The position numbers were made by a program, and so were the translations under genes. A DNA stretch of 15,333 bases from Chitinophagales bacterium. Its GTDB lineage: Bacteria > Bacteroidota > Bacteroidia > Chitinophagales > Chitinophagaceae. This document shows, one piece after another, positions 7,638-13,945 of the stretch (the stretch's first letter is position 1; each line of letters starts with the position of its first letter). The stretch spans positions 1-15,333 of the forward strand of contig JAATGW010000466.1 in NCBI GenBank assembly GCA_015654495.1. Direction: 5' to 3'. Below the pieces are notes generated by a model, which did not search any database, was not told where the DNA came from, and worked only from the letters and a program-made list of their open reading frames with translations.

Positions 7638-7664
7638 GGGCCTTTAAGGCAATCGGCCCTTTTT
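7638..7664 (+). terminator. Terminator-like hairpin 21 nt upstream of the SDR start
   Basis: GGGCC (7638-7642) pairs with GGCCC (7655-7659), and a run of five T (7660-7664) follows directly. An inner palindrome, GCCTTTAAGGC, offers an alternative fold. No + strand gene precedes it, because sufB points away. A terminator here could act only on a leader transcript of the SDR gene (attenuation) or mark the end of a small unannotated RNA. Confidence 0.4.
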
Positions 7665-7685
7665 AACGATTACAAAAAAATTTAT

Positions 7686-8375
7686 ATGAAAAGAAAGATC
7701 TGGGTTTCAGGAGCTACCGGCAATATGGGTAAGGCTGTCATTCAAAAATTTCTTTCCGCGGATGATCAGGTAATGGCCACCATATTACCCGGGGAAAAGC
7801 GGCCGGTTTGGCCTGAAAAGCAACCGGAACTTACCGAACTCAACCTGCAGGATGAGAAAGCAGTGGCAGATTCAATAGAAGTATACTTGCAAAAGAATTC
7901 AACGATTGATATTGCAGTGCTGACAGTGGGAGGATTTGCGTTAGGTAATCTTGAGGCAACCAGTTCCGATAGTATTTATAAAATGTTGAACCTGAACTTT
8001 GTAACCGCGTTTAATTGCGCGAAGCCGCTTTTTCTCCAAATGAAAAAACAGGGCTTTGGCCGCATTTTCCTGATTGGAGCCCGGCCAGGACTGAATATGA
8101 AAGACAGTAAGGGTGTTTTCGCCTATGGTCTTTCCAAATCAATGATTTTCAGGCTGGCCGAACTTTTAAATGAAGAGGCAAAAGGCACGGAAGTGGTTGT
8201 GAATGTTGTTGTTCCGAGTACAATCGATACTCCCCAGAACAGATCGGCTATGCCGGATGCTGACCCTGATTTATGGGTAAAGGCGGAAGAAATAGCTGAA
8301 ATAATCCATTTTTATTCATCTGAAGCCGCACGGGCTATTCGCGAGCCCATTATCAAAATTTACAACAGGTCCTGA
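7686..8375 (+). CDS. Short-chain dehydrogenase/reductase family protein
   Basis: A 229-aa single-domain Rossmann protein of the SDR superfamily, presumably an NAD(P)-dependent oxidoreductase of unknown substrate. The nucleotide-binding glycine motif is GATGNMG (residues 9-15), VGG (81-83) replaces the usual NNAG, the structural Asn lies in LNLNF, and the catalytic YxxxK is Tyr147/Lys151 in AYGLSK. The classical catalytic Ser is not obvious: the expected place reads LIGARPGL, with Gly/Ala instead. I recall GARP-containing relatives in Bacteroidota, so this may be a subfamily feature and not damage. The C-terminal half contains VVPSTIDTPQNR, a conserved SDR segment. It stands alone between the divergent sufB and a downstream lipoprotein. 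No pathway can be assigned. Confidence 0.8.
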   Translation: MKRKIWVSGATGNMGKAVIQKFLSADDQVMATILPGEKRPVWPEKQPELTELNLQDEKAVADSIEVYLQKNSTIDIAVLTVGGFALGNLEATSSDSIYKMLNLNFVTAFNCAKPLFLQMKKQGFGRIFLIGARPGLNMKDSKGVFAYGLSKSMIFRLAELLNEEAKGTEVVVNVVVPSTIDTPQNRSAMPDADPDLWVKAEEIAEIIHFYSSEAARAIREPIIKIYNRS

Positions 8376-8428
8376 CTCACTTATCAGCCCCTTGGTTATA
8401 TTAAGCTGTTCTAATAAGTAAAAGCCGG

Positions 8429-8464
8429 GTTAACAGGCCTTTAATCTGTTTAACAGTTTATTTG
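8429..8464 (+). terminator. Possible weak terminator after the SDR gene
   Basis: GTTAACAG (8429-8436) pairs with CTGTTTAAC (8446-8454) with one bulged T and a 9-nt loop, followed by T-rich AGTTTATTTG. It lies about 50 nt after the SDR stop. The stem is AT-rich and the tail is interrupted, so this is tentative. Confidence 0.3.
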
Positions 8465-8529
8465 TTGCATGGGTGCAATCCTAAGGAGCGCCAAACGTTT
8501 TATAGTCTGTACACCAAATTTGATTGATT

Positions 8530-9351
8530 ATGAAAACTCCATTCAAAAGGACACTGATAATAGCTGTCTCTGTCCTCACCATTTTTCAGGCTTGTACCAA
8601 AGAAAAGAAGACAGAAGACGCTCCCGACAATAAATCTGAAATAGGACTTACCACGGCCAAAGCCACTTCTGATGTTTTTTTTGACGATGTTTCCCAGGAA
8701 GTAATTCAGGCAAATACAGAAAGCGGGTTAACCATTCGTGAAACTCAGGCCTGCGCAACAATCACCATAAGTCCGCAGGGAACCACTTTCCCGAAAACAG
8801 TAACAATTGATTTTGGAACAGGCTGTACCGGGACTAATGGCTTTGTACGTAAAGGAAAATTGATTTATACAATCTCCAAAAAATTTATAAATCCTGGCGC
8901 ACAGATAGCAGTTAGTTTTGACGGATACAGCGTAAACGACTACAAACTGGAGGGAACATATACTATTAAAAATAATGGTTCATTTACCGGTCTCAATATT
9001 ACCACAACGCTGGTGGATGGAAAAATCACATATCCTGACGGAACCTGGTACACCAGATCAAGTGTTGTTACCTGGGTTCAGGCCAAAGGTGCTGATACTC
9101 CATTGGATTTTTCAAATGATGAATTTAATATCACAGGCTCAGGCACTGTGAAATCCTCAACTGGTAATGAACTCACTGCTGCTTCTGAAACACCACTATT
9201 AAGGAAATTCACCTGTTACAATACTGTTTCAGGAAAATTGAACCTGGCGTTCAATAATATTACCGGCGTTCTCGATTATGGTGCAGGCGAATGCGACAAA
9301 GCTGCAATCCTTACCATCGGCAACAAGGAATATGATGTTACACTGCCTTAG
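8530..9351 (+). CDS. Lipoprotein of unknown function
   Basis: A 273-aa predicted lipoprotein starting at the ATG at 8530 (a TTG two codons upstream is less likely). The N-terminus MKTPFKRT is followed by a hydrophobic stretch and the lipobox IFQAC, so Cys22 would be lipidated and the protein anchored to a membrane after export. The next residues, TKEKKTEDAPDNKSE, are a flexible charged linker. The mature part is rich in beta-prone Thr/Gly/Ser segments (ATITISPQGTTFPKTVTIDFG) and has four further cysteines, in QACAT, GTGCTGT, FTCYN and GECDK, that could form two disulfides. This layout resembles unnamed Bacteroidota lipoproteins. I recognise no enzymatic motif. It appears monocistronic, since a strong terminator follows. 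No function is claimed. Confidence 0.8.
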   Translation: MKTPFKRTLIIAVSVLTIFQACTKEKKTEDAPDNKSEIGLTTAKATSDVFFDDVSQEVIQANTESGLTIRETQACATITISPQGTTFPKTVTIDFGTGCTGTNGFVRKGKLIYTISKKFINPGAQIAVSFDGYSVNDYKLEGTYTIKNNGSFTGLNITTTLVDGKITYPDGTWYTRSSVVTWVQAKGADTPLDFSNDEFNITGSGTVKSSTGNELTAASETPLLRKFTCYNTVSGKLNLAFNNITGVLDYGAGECDKAAILTIGNKEYDVTLP

Positions 9352-9378
9352 AAAAATGTTAATGTATCAATAGATTCG

Positions 9379-9412
9379 AAAAGAGGAAGAGCGATCTTCC
9401 TCTTTTCTTTTT
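9379..9412 (+). terminator. Strong rho-independent terminator after the lipoprotein gene
   Basis: A perfect 12-bp stem, AAAAGAGGAAGA (9379-9390) with TCTTCCTCTTTT (9395-9406), closed by the tetraloop GCGA and followed by CTTTTT. It begins 27 nt after the lipoprotein stop and separates that gene from the metallopeptidase starting at 9432. The A-rich 5' arm means it could also work on the opposite strand. Confidence 0.85.
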
Positions 9413-9431
9413 AGATTAGCTGCATTATCTG

Positions 9432-10145
9432 ATGTATTCCCGGATGACTTCAAAGACTGTGCATTATTTTCGTTTGTTGATTGCCGGTATCGGGATATTT
9501 TTTGTTTATTCGGTACAGGCGCAGGGCAGTAACCTTCATGTGGTAGCGGACAGTGTTTCAGACATAGGGGCCCTACGGACTGAATTCGGGAATCATAAAA
9601 AGATCCCGGCAACGTTTGAAGCTCCCATTTTGCAAGCTTTATCATTTTTCCCTGAATTAAAAAATATCCGGATAGATTTTATTCTCCGGAAAGGATATGC
9701 ACCGTTGTCAGCAAGGCCGACTTTTGGTGGTATTTTCCGCAGCGCAAAAAAACGAAAATACAAGGTCTTTATCAGCAGCAGCATTAATGGCGAATGGGAT
9801 AAGTTTACATTAAAAAATATGGCCTTTGTTCCCAGTGTAGGTATCCTGGGTCACGAACTGAGTCATGTAAAAAATTTTGCAAAAATGAGTGGTCTTGGCC
9901 TCGTTGGTTTGGGCATCAATCATATGTCAAAAAAATACATGAACCGCTTTGAGTTTCTTACTGACAGTTTATGCATTTCGCAGGGGATGGGCGAGTATCT
10001 TTTGGCCAGTGCAATATATGCACGCACAATTTTTAATGCACCGGATCCGGAGCAGCTGGATGTGAAAGGAGAAAAAGGAAACTACAGCGAAAGGTATATG
10101 AGTCCCGCAACCATCAGAAGGTATATGGAAGATGTAAAAAAATGA
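9432..10145 (+). CDS. Putative secreted HExxH metallopeptidase
   Basis: A 237-aa protein with an N-terminal signal peptide (basic residues, hydrophobic LLIAGIGIFFVYSV, then AQA-QG, likely cleavage near residue 30), so probably periplasmic or exported. The centre has GILGHELSHVKNF, a HExxH zinc motif at 141-145 in a hydrophobic helix, as in zincin peptidases. Downstream NRFEFLTDSLCISQG (171-185) looks like the third-ligand helix (ExxxD type), with Glu174 and Asp178 as candidates. I cannot place it in a named peptidase family. The start at 9432 could instead be the ATG at 9444 (MTSKTV), which leaves the same signal peptide. It lies between a terminator and the converging DUF202 gene, with which it shares the palindrome TGATCA that supplies both stop codons. 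Proteolytic activity is inferred from the motif only. Confidence 0.75.
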   Translation: MYSRMTSKTVHYFRLLIAGIGIFFVYSVQAQGSNLHVVADSVSDIGALRTEFGNHKKIPATFEAPILQALSFFPELKNIRIDFILRKGYAPLSARPTFGGIFRSAKKRKYKVFISSSINGEWDKFTLKNMAFVPSVGILGHELSHVKNFAKMSGLGLVGLGINHMSKKYMNRFEFLTDSLCISQGMGEYLLASAIYARTIFNAPDPEQLDVKGEKGNYSERYMSPATIRRYMEDVKK

Positions 10146-10538
10146 TCAGCCATAAATGACCAGCATATAACTTACGAGCATACCAAGGAGAATTACAAAA
10201 AGAGAAAGAATAGCTGTTCCTGAAATTTTGGAAAGTTTTGCGCCACGCATAATCATCAGCTCTTTTGTTCGCTTCACATAAAAAAATGTTTCGGCGATCA
10301 ATAGGAGAGATCCGATACTGGTCAATAAAAAACTGATCAGACTGCTGTTGGAAAGCCAGAATTGCCCTGTTTTCACTCCTGGTTCCCGAAGGGCTTTAAC
10401 AACCTGGTCGAGGGCGATCGCTGTAGTTATTATTGCAAATACAGTCCTTACCCAGGCCAGTTGTGTTCTTTTATAAGCAAGCTCAGTATTTTCGATGGCG
10501 AGTTTATTATTCAGATCCGGATCTCTCAGCTTATCCAT
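10146..10538 (-). CDS. DUF202 family membrane protein (YidH-like)
   Basis: A 130-aa inner-membrane protein of the DUF202 family, whose function is not established. The conserved N-terminal block is NTELAYKRTQLAWVRTVFA (residues 17-35), matching the family's LAxERTxLAWxRT pattern. Three hydrophobic segments at about 28-46, 62-88 and 107-128 fit the usual three-TM topology, with a basic cytosolic loop VKRTKELMIMRG between TM2 and TM3. The gene is divergent from DUF456 (94 nt between starts) and converges with the metallopeptidase, whose stop abuts its own. No partner or pathway is evident from context. Confidence 0.87.
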   Translation of the reverse strand: MDKLRDPDLNNKLAIENTELAYKRTQLAWVRTVFAIITTAIALDQVVKALREPGVKTGQFWLSNSSLISFLLTSIGSLLLIAETFFYVKRTKELMIMRGAKLSKISGTAILSLFVILLGMLVSYMLVIYG

Positions 10539-10613
10539 AATTTAAAAATAATAAATCTGGCTTTGAATATTGTATAAAGATCGGGTTTGACACCGATTCA
10601 GAATTAATTTAAG

Positions 10614-10632
10614 ATCGTACATTGGTATCGGT
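10614..10632 (+). promoter_or_regulatory. Candidate -7 region of the DUF456 gene
   Basis: The sequence ATCGTACATTGGTAT (10614-10628) lies immediately before the ATG at 10633. TACATTGG resembles the Bacteroidota -7 box TAnnTTTG. The same 15-mer with one change occurs at 11131-11145 before the next gene. The nearest TTTG (10586-10589) is 28 nt upstream, longer than the usual 17-23, so the promoter call is tentative and would imply a very short leader. Confidence 0.35.
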
Positions 10633-11109
10633 ATGGACTATATATGGATCATACTCGGTGTGATTTTAATGCTTGCCGGAATTGCCGGAAGTATTCTGCC
10701 CGTATTGCCGGGCACACCTCTTTGTTATATTGCTTTACTTATCCAGCAGTTCAGGACAGACAAACCATTTACAGTTCGCTTTCTGGTAGTATGGGCAGTT
10801 ATTATTGGTGCGGTTATTTTGCTTGACTACCTCGTTCCGATATATGGAACCAAAAGATTCGGTGGTAGTAAATACGGAATCTGGGGCTGTACATTGGGAT
10901 TTCTCGCGGCTTTCTGGCTGGGGCCGTGGGGAATTATTTTTGGACCCTTTATCGGTGCTTTCATTGGTGAATATATTGCCAATAAAGATTCGCAACAGGC
11001 TTTACGCGCTGCTATCGGATCCTTTGCAGGGTTTCTGTTTGGAACGCTTATCAAACTGGTAACGGCATTTGTTATGGCATACTATCTTTTTCTAAGTATT
11101 TATACCTGA
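10633..11109 (+). CDS. DUF456 family membrane protein
   Basis: A 158-aa integral membrane protein of the DUF456 family, found across bacteria and without a settled function. Hydrophobic segments lie at about 4-24, 28-40, 48-68, 83-112 and 130-155. The family features are GIAGSILPVLPGTPL (residues 17-31), the loop YGTKRFGGSKYGIWG with conserved glycines, and the Gly-rich GPFIGAFIGEYI in the fourth segment, followed by a charged NKDSQQALRAAIGSFAG loop. Gly-zipper-like spacing suggests tight helix packing. It is followed 50 nt later by a 55-aa membrane protein on the same strand. The similar 15-mers before both genes suggest they are transcribed separately yet controlled alike. Confidence 0.88.
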   Translation: MDYIWIILGVILMLAGIAGSILPVLPGTPLCYIALLIQQFRTDKPFTVRFLVVWAVIIGAVILLDYLVPIYGTKRFGGSKYGIWGCTLGFLAAFWLGPWGIIFGPFIGAFIGEYIANKDSQQALRAAIGSFAGFLFGTLIKLVTAFVMAYYLFLSIYT

Positions 11110-11130
11110 GAAATTTAAAAAGATTCAGCC

Positions 11131-11160
11131 ATCGTACATTTGTATTGTAAAATCAATACA
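11131..11160 (+). promoter_or_regulatory. TACATTTG -7 box overlapping a 7-6-7 dyad before the 55-aa gene
   Basis: TACATTTG (11135-11142) matches the Bacteroidota -7 consensus TAnnTTTG exactly. Overlapping it, TGTATTG (11141-11147) and CAATACA (11154-11160) form a perfect inverted repeat with a 6-nt spacer; its last base is the A of the ATG. The dyad could be an operator or an RNA hairpin that hides the start codon. No clear -33 TTG lies at the usual distance. Confidence 0.45.
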
Positions 11161-11327
11161 TGGGCATTTTCAGGCAACTTGCAGAATATCTTTATCTGAA
11201 GAAAAAAGATCCCAATGCTCCGAATACACAATGGGTGAGATATATGCATGGCATCAACCGTATTTCTCTTCTCCTGTTTATTTTCGCTATGATAGTGCTG
11301 GCTTATAAACTCTGCACGAAACGCTGA
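11160..11327 (+). CDS. Small single-TM protein, DUF6728-like (55 aa)
   Basis: A short ORF starting at the ATG at 11160: MGIFRQLAEYLYLKKKDP, then NAPNTQWVRYMHGINRI, a hydrophobic helix SLLLFIFAMIVLAYKL (about residues 36-51) and a basic CTKR tail. The composition is coding-like and ends exactly next to the converging lpxB stop (TGA then TCA within TGATCA). The pattern of LYLKKKDPNAP, WVRYMHGINRIS and one C-terminal TM resembles the small Bacteroidota proteins I know as DUF6728; I make that match from memory. The basic N-terminal half probably lies in the cytosol. Its function is unknown. Confidence 0.7.
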   Translation: MGIFRQLAEYLYLKKKDPNAPNTQWVRYMHGINRISLLLFIFAMIVLAYKLCTKR

Positions 11328-12427
11328 TCAGGGTAAGACCATGCGAATTTCTGCTGCTGCTTTAGCTGAAGCCAGTCCACCTCTGGAAAGCAAAGCATAC
11401 ATGGCTGCATAATCTTCCTTTAACTGCGAGCGGCGTGATTCGTTGTTTAAAATTTCATTGAGTTCCTTTCTCAGGTTTTCCGTATTCAGGTCATCCTGTA
11501 TCAGTTCTTTTACAACCTGCTTATCCATGATCAGGTTCACCAGGGCGATATATTTGACCTTAATAAGTCTTTTGGCGATCATGTATGAAACCGCGCTTCC
11601 TTTATAACATACAACTTCGGGTATGCCAAGCAGTGCGGTTTCAAGCGTTGCTGTGCCCGAAGTTACAAGGGCTGCGTCTGCCTGCAGCAACAGGTCATAT
11701 GTTTTACCCTTAACCAATTCAACATTCGGATAGTCTTTGGTAAAACTTTGCAGAAATGCATCGTCGAGGCCGGGAGCCTGGGCGATTGCAAAGCGATAGT
11801 CAGGAAAAAACGGACTAACGGAGAGCATTACCGGCAGTTTCTTGGCAACTTCCTGTTTGCGGGAACCGGGTAATAAGGCGATTGTTTTTTTTCTTTCAGG
11901 TGGTGGCTTGTAGTTGTTCCGAAATCGTCGATCACCTGTACCAGTCGATGACCCACATACACTACCGGATAATTCCATTTCTGATAAAATTCTTTTTCAA
12001 AGGGAAGAATAACCAGCATTTTATCGATTACTTTTCTGATCGTTTTCACGCGGCCTTCTTTCCATGCCCACACCTGCGGACTTATATAGTAAACTGTTTT
12101 GAAATTATTTGCTTTAGCAAATTTTGCAATGGGGATATTAAATCCGGGATAGTCAATAAAAATTACCACATCAGGATTGAATTCTAAGAGGTCCTTTTTA
12201 CAGAAGCTCATATTATTCATAATCGTCCGAAGATTGGCAACAACTTCTGCAAATCCCATGAAAGCCAGATCGCGATAATGTTTTACCAGGTCCATTCCGG
12301 CTGCCTGCATCATATCCCCGCCCCAGCCGCGGAAGCTGGCATTACTATCAAGCTTTTTGATTTCGCGGATCAGGTTGCTGCCATGCAGATCACCAGACGC
12401 TTCGCCGGAAATGAGATAATACTTCAC
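11328..12427 (-). pseudogene. lpxB: Lipid-A-disaccharide synthase, reading frame broken by a 1-nt shift
   Basis: LpxB (GT19 family) is a peripheral inner-membrane enzyme that joins UDP-2,3-diacylglucosamine and lipid X into the lipid A disaccharide. The N-terminal part from GTG 12427 has GEASGDLHGSNL (residues 8-19) and PQVWAWKEGRVKTI, running to YVGHRLVQVIDDF. The C-terminal part in the -1 frame has KKTIALLPGSRKQE, SGTATLETALLG and VVCYKGS and ends at 11328. Both parts are otherwise clean, and the 1100-nt span is one base short of a multiple of three, so one deleted base restores about 366 aa, normal for LpxB. The break lies between about 11885 and 11924, containing an A8 run and a TTT run (minus strand). 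VGHR also departs from the usual VGHP. Because lpxB is normally essential with lipid A, sequence error or frameshifting is as likely as true loss. It overlaps the upstream gene by 4 nt (GTGA). Confidence 0.87.
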
Positions 12428-12723
12428 GAAAAATATTTAAACAGCAGCGAAGCTATTGCATAAAGAAGAGTGGAAACAAAAATTCCCTTCGCCGTCTGAT
12501 CTCTTTTCGTATTTATATAAATCGTAAATAAAACAATATTGAGAAGGAGGCAGGGAATAGTGATTGCAGTAATAAGTGGTTTGTTTGTTTTAAGAGCATA
12601 GATAAAATCGCTGAATGTGTACAAACTGAATTTCCACCAGTAGTAGCCAAAAACGCTGATCAGTGGAAGAATAAAACCAATAAGCAATCCGAATCGCAGG
12701 TTGTCTCTTTTAAAAATTACCAT
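12424..12723 (-). CDS. Small membrane protein between surE and lpxB
   Basis: A 99-aa hydrophobic protein with three predicted membrane segments at about residues 11-31, 50-71 and 80-97, and a short basic N-terminus (MVIFKRDNLR). I recognise no named family. Its ATG lies within the last codons of surE (ATGGTAA, a 7-nt overlap), and its TGA overlaps the GTG of lpxB (GTGA). The three genes are therefore packed as a translationally coupled unit. Coupling to lpxB might suggest a link to envelope or lipid A synthesis, but that is inference. The coding nature is supported by these precise overlaps and by typical membrane-protein composition. Confidence 0.75.
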   Translation of the reverse strand: MVIFKRDNLRFGLLIGFILPLISVFGYYWWKFSLYTFSDFIYALKTNKPLITAITIPCLLLNIVLFTIYINTKRDQTAKGIFVSTLLYAIASLLFKYFS

Positions 12724-13520
12724 TTCAGGGATTTTTCCAGTTGTGTTTTTAAGGTATAGTTTGTCAGGTCAAACTGAACGGGAACTACGGATACAAAATT
12801 GTTTTCAAGGGCCCAAACGTCGGTGTCGCGACCTTTATCCATATTTACAAATTCACCTGTAAGCCAGAAATATTTTTTTCCTGTCGGATCTTTACGTTCA
12901 TTAAAATCTTCTTCATATTTCGCATATGCCTGGCGGCAAATTTTGATACCATTGATCAGGCTATCGTCAATGGACGGGAAATTTACATTCAGACAAAGAT
13001 GATTGGCGGTTTTGACTTTCAGAATTTTTTCAACAATGATCCGGGCATATTTTTTTGCAGCTGTAAAGTCCGCTTCCAGGCTGTAATTCATCAATGAAAA
13101 TCCGATCGACGGAATATTTTCAATTGATGCTTCGATGGCAGCACTCATTGTACCCGAATAAATAACATTGATGGAATGATTCGCGCCATGATTGATACCG
13201 CTCAGGCAGATATCCGGTTTATGATGAAGGATTTTGTCAACTGCGAGTTTTACACAGTCAACTGGTGTTCCGCTGCAACTCCATGCTTCCACATCTTCTA
13301 TAATTTTTACCTGCTGCAGCCGAAGCGGAAAACCGATGGTGATCGCATGACCCATACCCGATTGTGGTTTGTCAGGGGCTACAACCACTATTTTTCCAAG
13401 ATCACGGACTGCTTCAATCAGGTGACGGATTCCAGGCGCCATTACGCCATCGTCATTGGTGATAAGAATTACTGGTTTTTCCCCCTTTGCGGACTTCCGG
13501 GGTTTGGATGTTTTGGCCAT
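12717..13520 (-). CDS. surE: 5'/3'-nucleotidase SurE
   Basis: Metal-dependent phosphatase that dephosphorylates nucleoside 5'- and 3'-monophosphates (and short polyphosphate in some species). I start it at ATG 13520 (MAKTSKPRKS, 267 aa); a TTG-initiated extension to 13559 exists in frame but runs into the repeat-containing leader and is unlikely. Conserved motifs are LITNDDGVMAPGI with metal ligands Asp23/Asp24, APDKPQSGMGHAIT with Ser54, SGTPVDCV (83-90), and LSGINHGANHSINVIYSGTMSAAIEA with Asn110. All catalytic residues are present. The N-terminal lysine-rich dozen residues go beyond the usual start of the domain. It is the first gene of the surE - 99-aa membrane protein - lpxB unit. The region upstream holds heptamer repeats and no clear promoter. 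Confidence 0.94.
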   Translation of the reverse strand: MAKTSKPRKSAKGEKPVILITNDDGVMAPGIRHLIEAVRDLGKIVVVAPDKPQSGMGHAITIGFPLRLQQVKIIEDVEAWSCSGTPVDCVKLAVDKILHHKPDICLSGINHGANHSINVIYSGTMSAAIEASIENIPSIGFSLMNYSLEADFTAAKKYARIIVEKILKVKTANHLCLNVNFPSIDDSLINGIKICRQAYAKYEEDFNERKDPTGKKYFWLTGEFVNMDKGRDTDVWALENNFVSVVPVQFDLTNYTLKTQLEKSLKW

Positions 13521-13560
13521 AATCAGTTGTAAAAATGCAGAATTTCGGGCAATATTCAAT

Positions 13561-13590
13561 AGGCAGCAGGCAGCGGGCAGCAGGCAGCAG
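13561..13590. repeat. RGGCAGC heptamer array
   Basis: Four direct heptamers, AGGCAGC, AGGCAGC, GGGCAGC and AGGCAGC (13561-13588), followed by a partial unit, AG. It lies about 40 nt upstream of the surE ATG. Bases 13569-13590 match the reverse complement of 13858-13879 at 19 of 22 positions. Confidence 0.9.
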
Positions 13591-13857
13591 ACAAATTCAG
13601 ATCAGAAGAACAGAAATAAAGTAATTCAATACGGGATAAAAATTAATCTTCAAATGCAGTTTGGATTCAGAATTAAAGTTTAGAATTCGGCAGGTGAGCA
13701 AGAGTTTTGATAAGCCGAATGAAGGAGAAAGCAAACTGAATAATTATCTTTTTAGTGTGAGCAAACGGGCAACTAAAAAAACCACAATTTTTAAATTTTG
13801 GCATCGAAATCAACAGCTATTCCATCATACTTTTTCTGCAGGATGGTTTTTTAATAT

Positions 13858-13891
13858 CTGCTGCATGCTGCCTCCTGCCTGTTGCATGCCT
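13858..13891. repeat. Degenerate heptamer array, opposite orientation to 13561-13590
   Basis: On the minus strand this reads AGGCATG, CAACAGG, CAGGAGG, CAGCATG, CAGCAG: degenerate CAGCAGG-type heptamers, a rotation of the RGGCAGC unit. It is therefore an inverted partner of the upstream array, capable of a long-range 22-bp imperfect stem (3 mismatches) across 267 bp. Confidence 0.75.
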
Positions 13892-13915
13892 GGAAAACTG
13901 CTGCGAAAAAAAAGT

Positions 13916-13945
13916 TTTGCTAAACTAAATATTTTAGTATCTTGC
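13916..13945 (+). promoter_or_regulatory. Promoter with dyad operator before the S24 repressor
   Basis: TTTG (13916-13919) is followed after 18 nt by TATCTTGC (13938-13945), a fair match to the Bacteroidota -33/-7 pair TTTG and TAnnTTTG. Between them lies a perfect dyad, ACTAAA (13924-13929) and TTTAGT (13933-13938), with a 3-nt spacer. A repressor dimer bound there would block the promoter, so this is a plausible autoregulatory site. The ATG follows 16 nt after the -7 box. Confidence 0.5.

Noticed and set aside
13521..13559. N-terminal extension of SurE from TTG 13559
   Set aside because: TTG start without a binding site, a sequence unlike SurE N-termini, and a good ATG at 13520.
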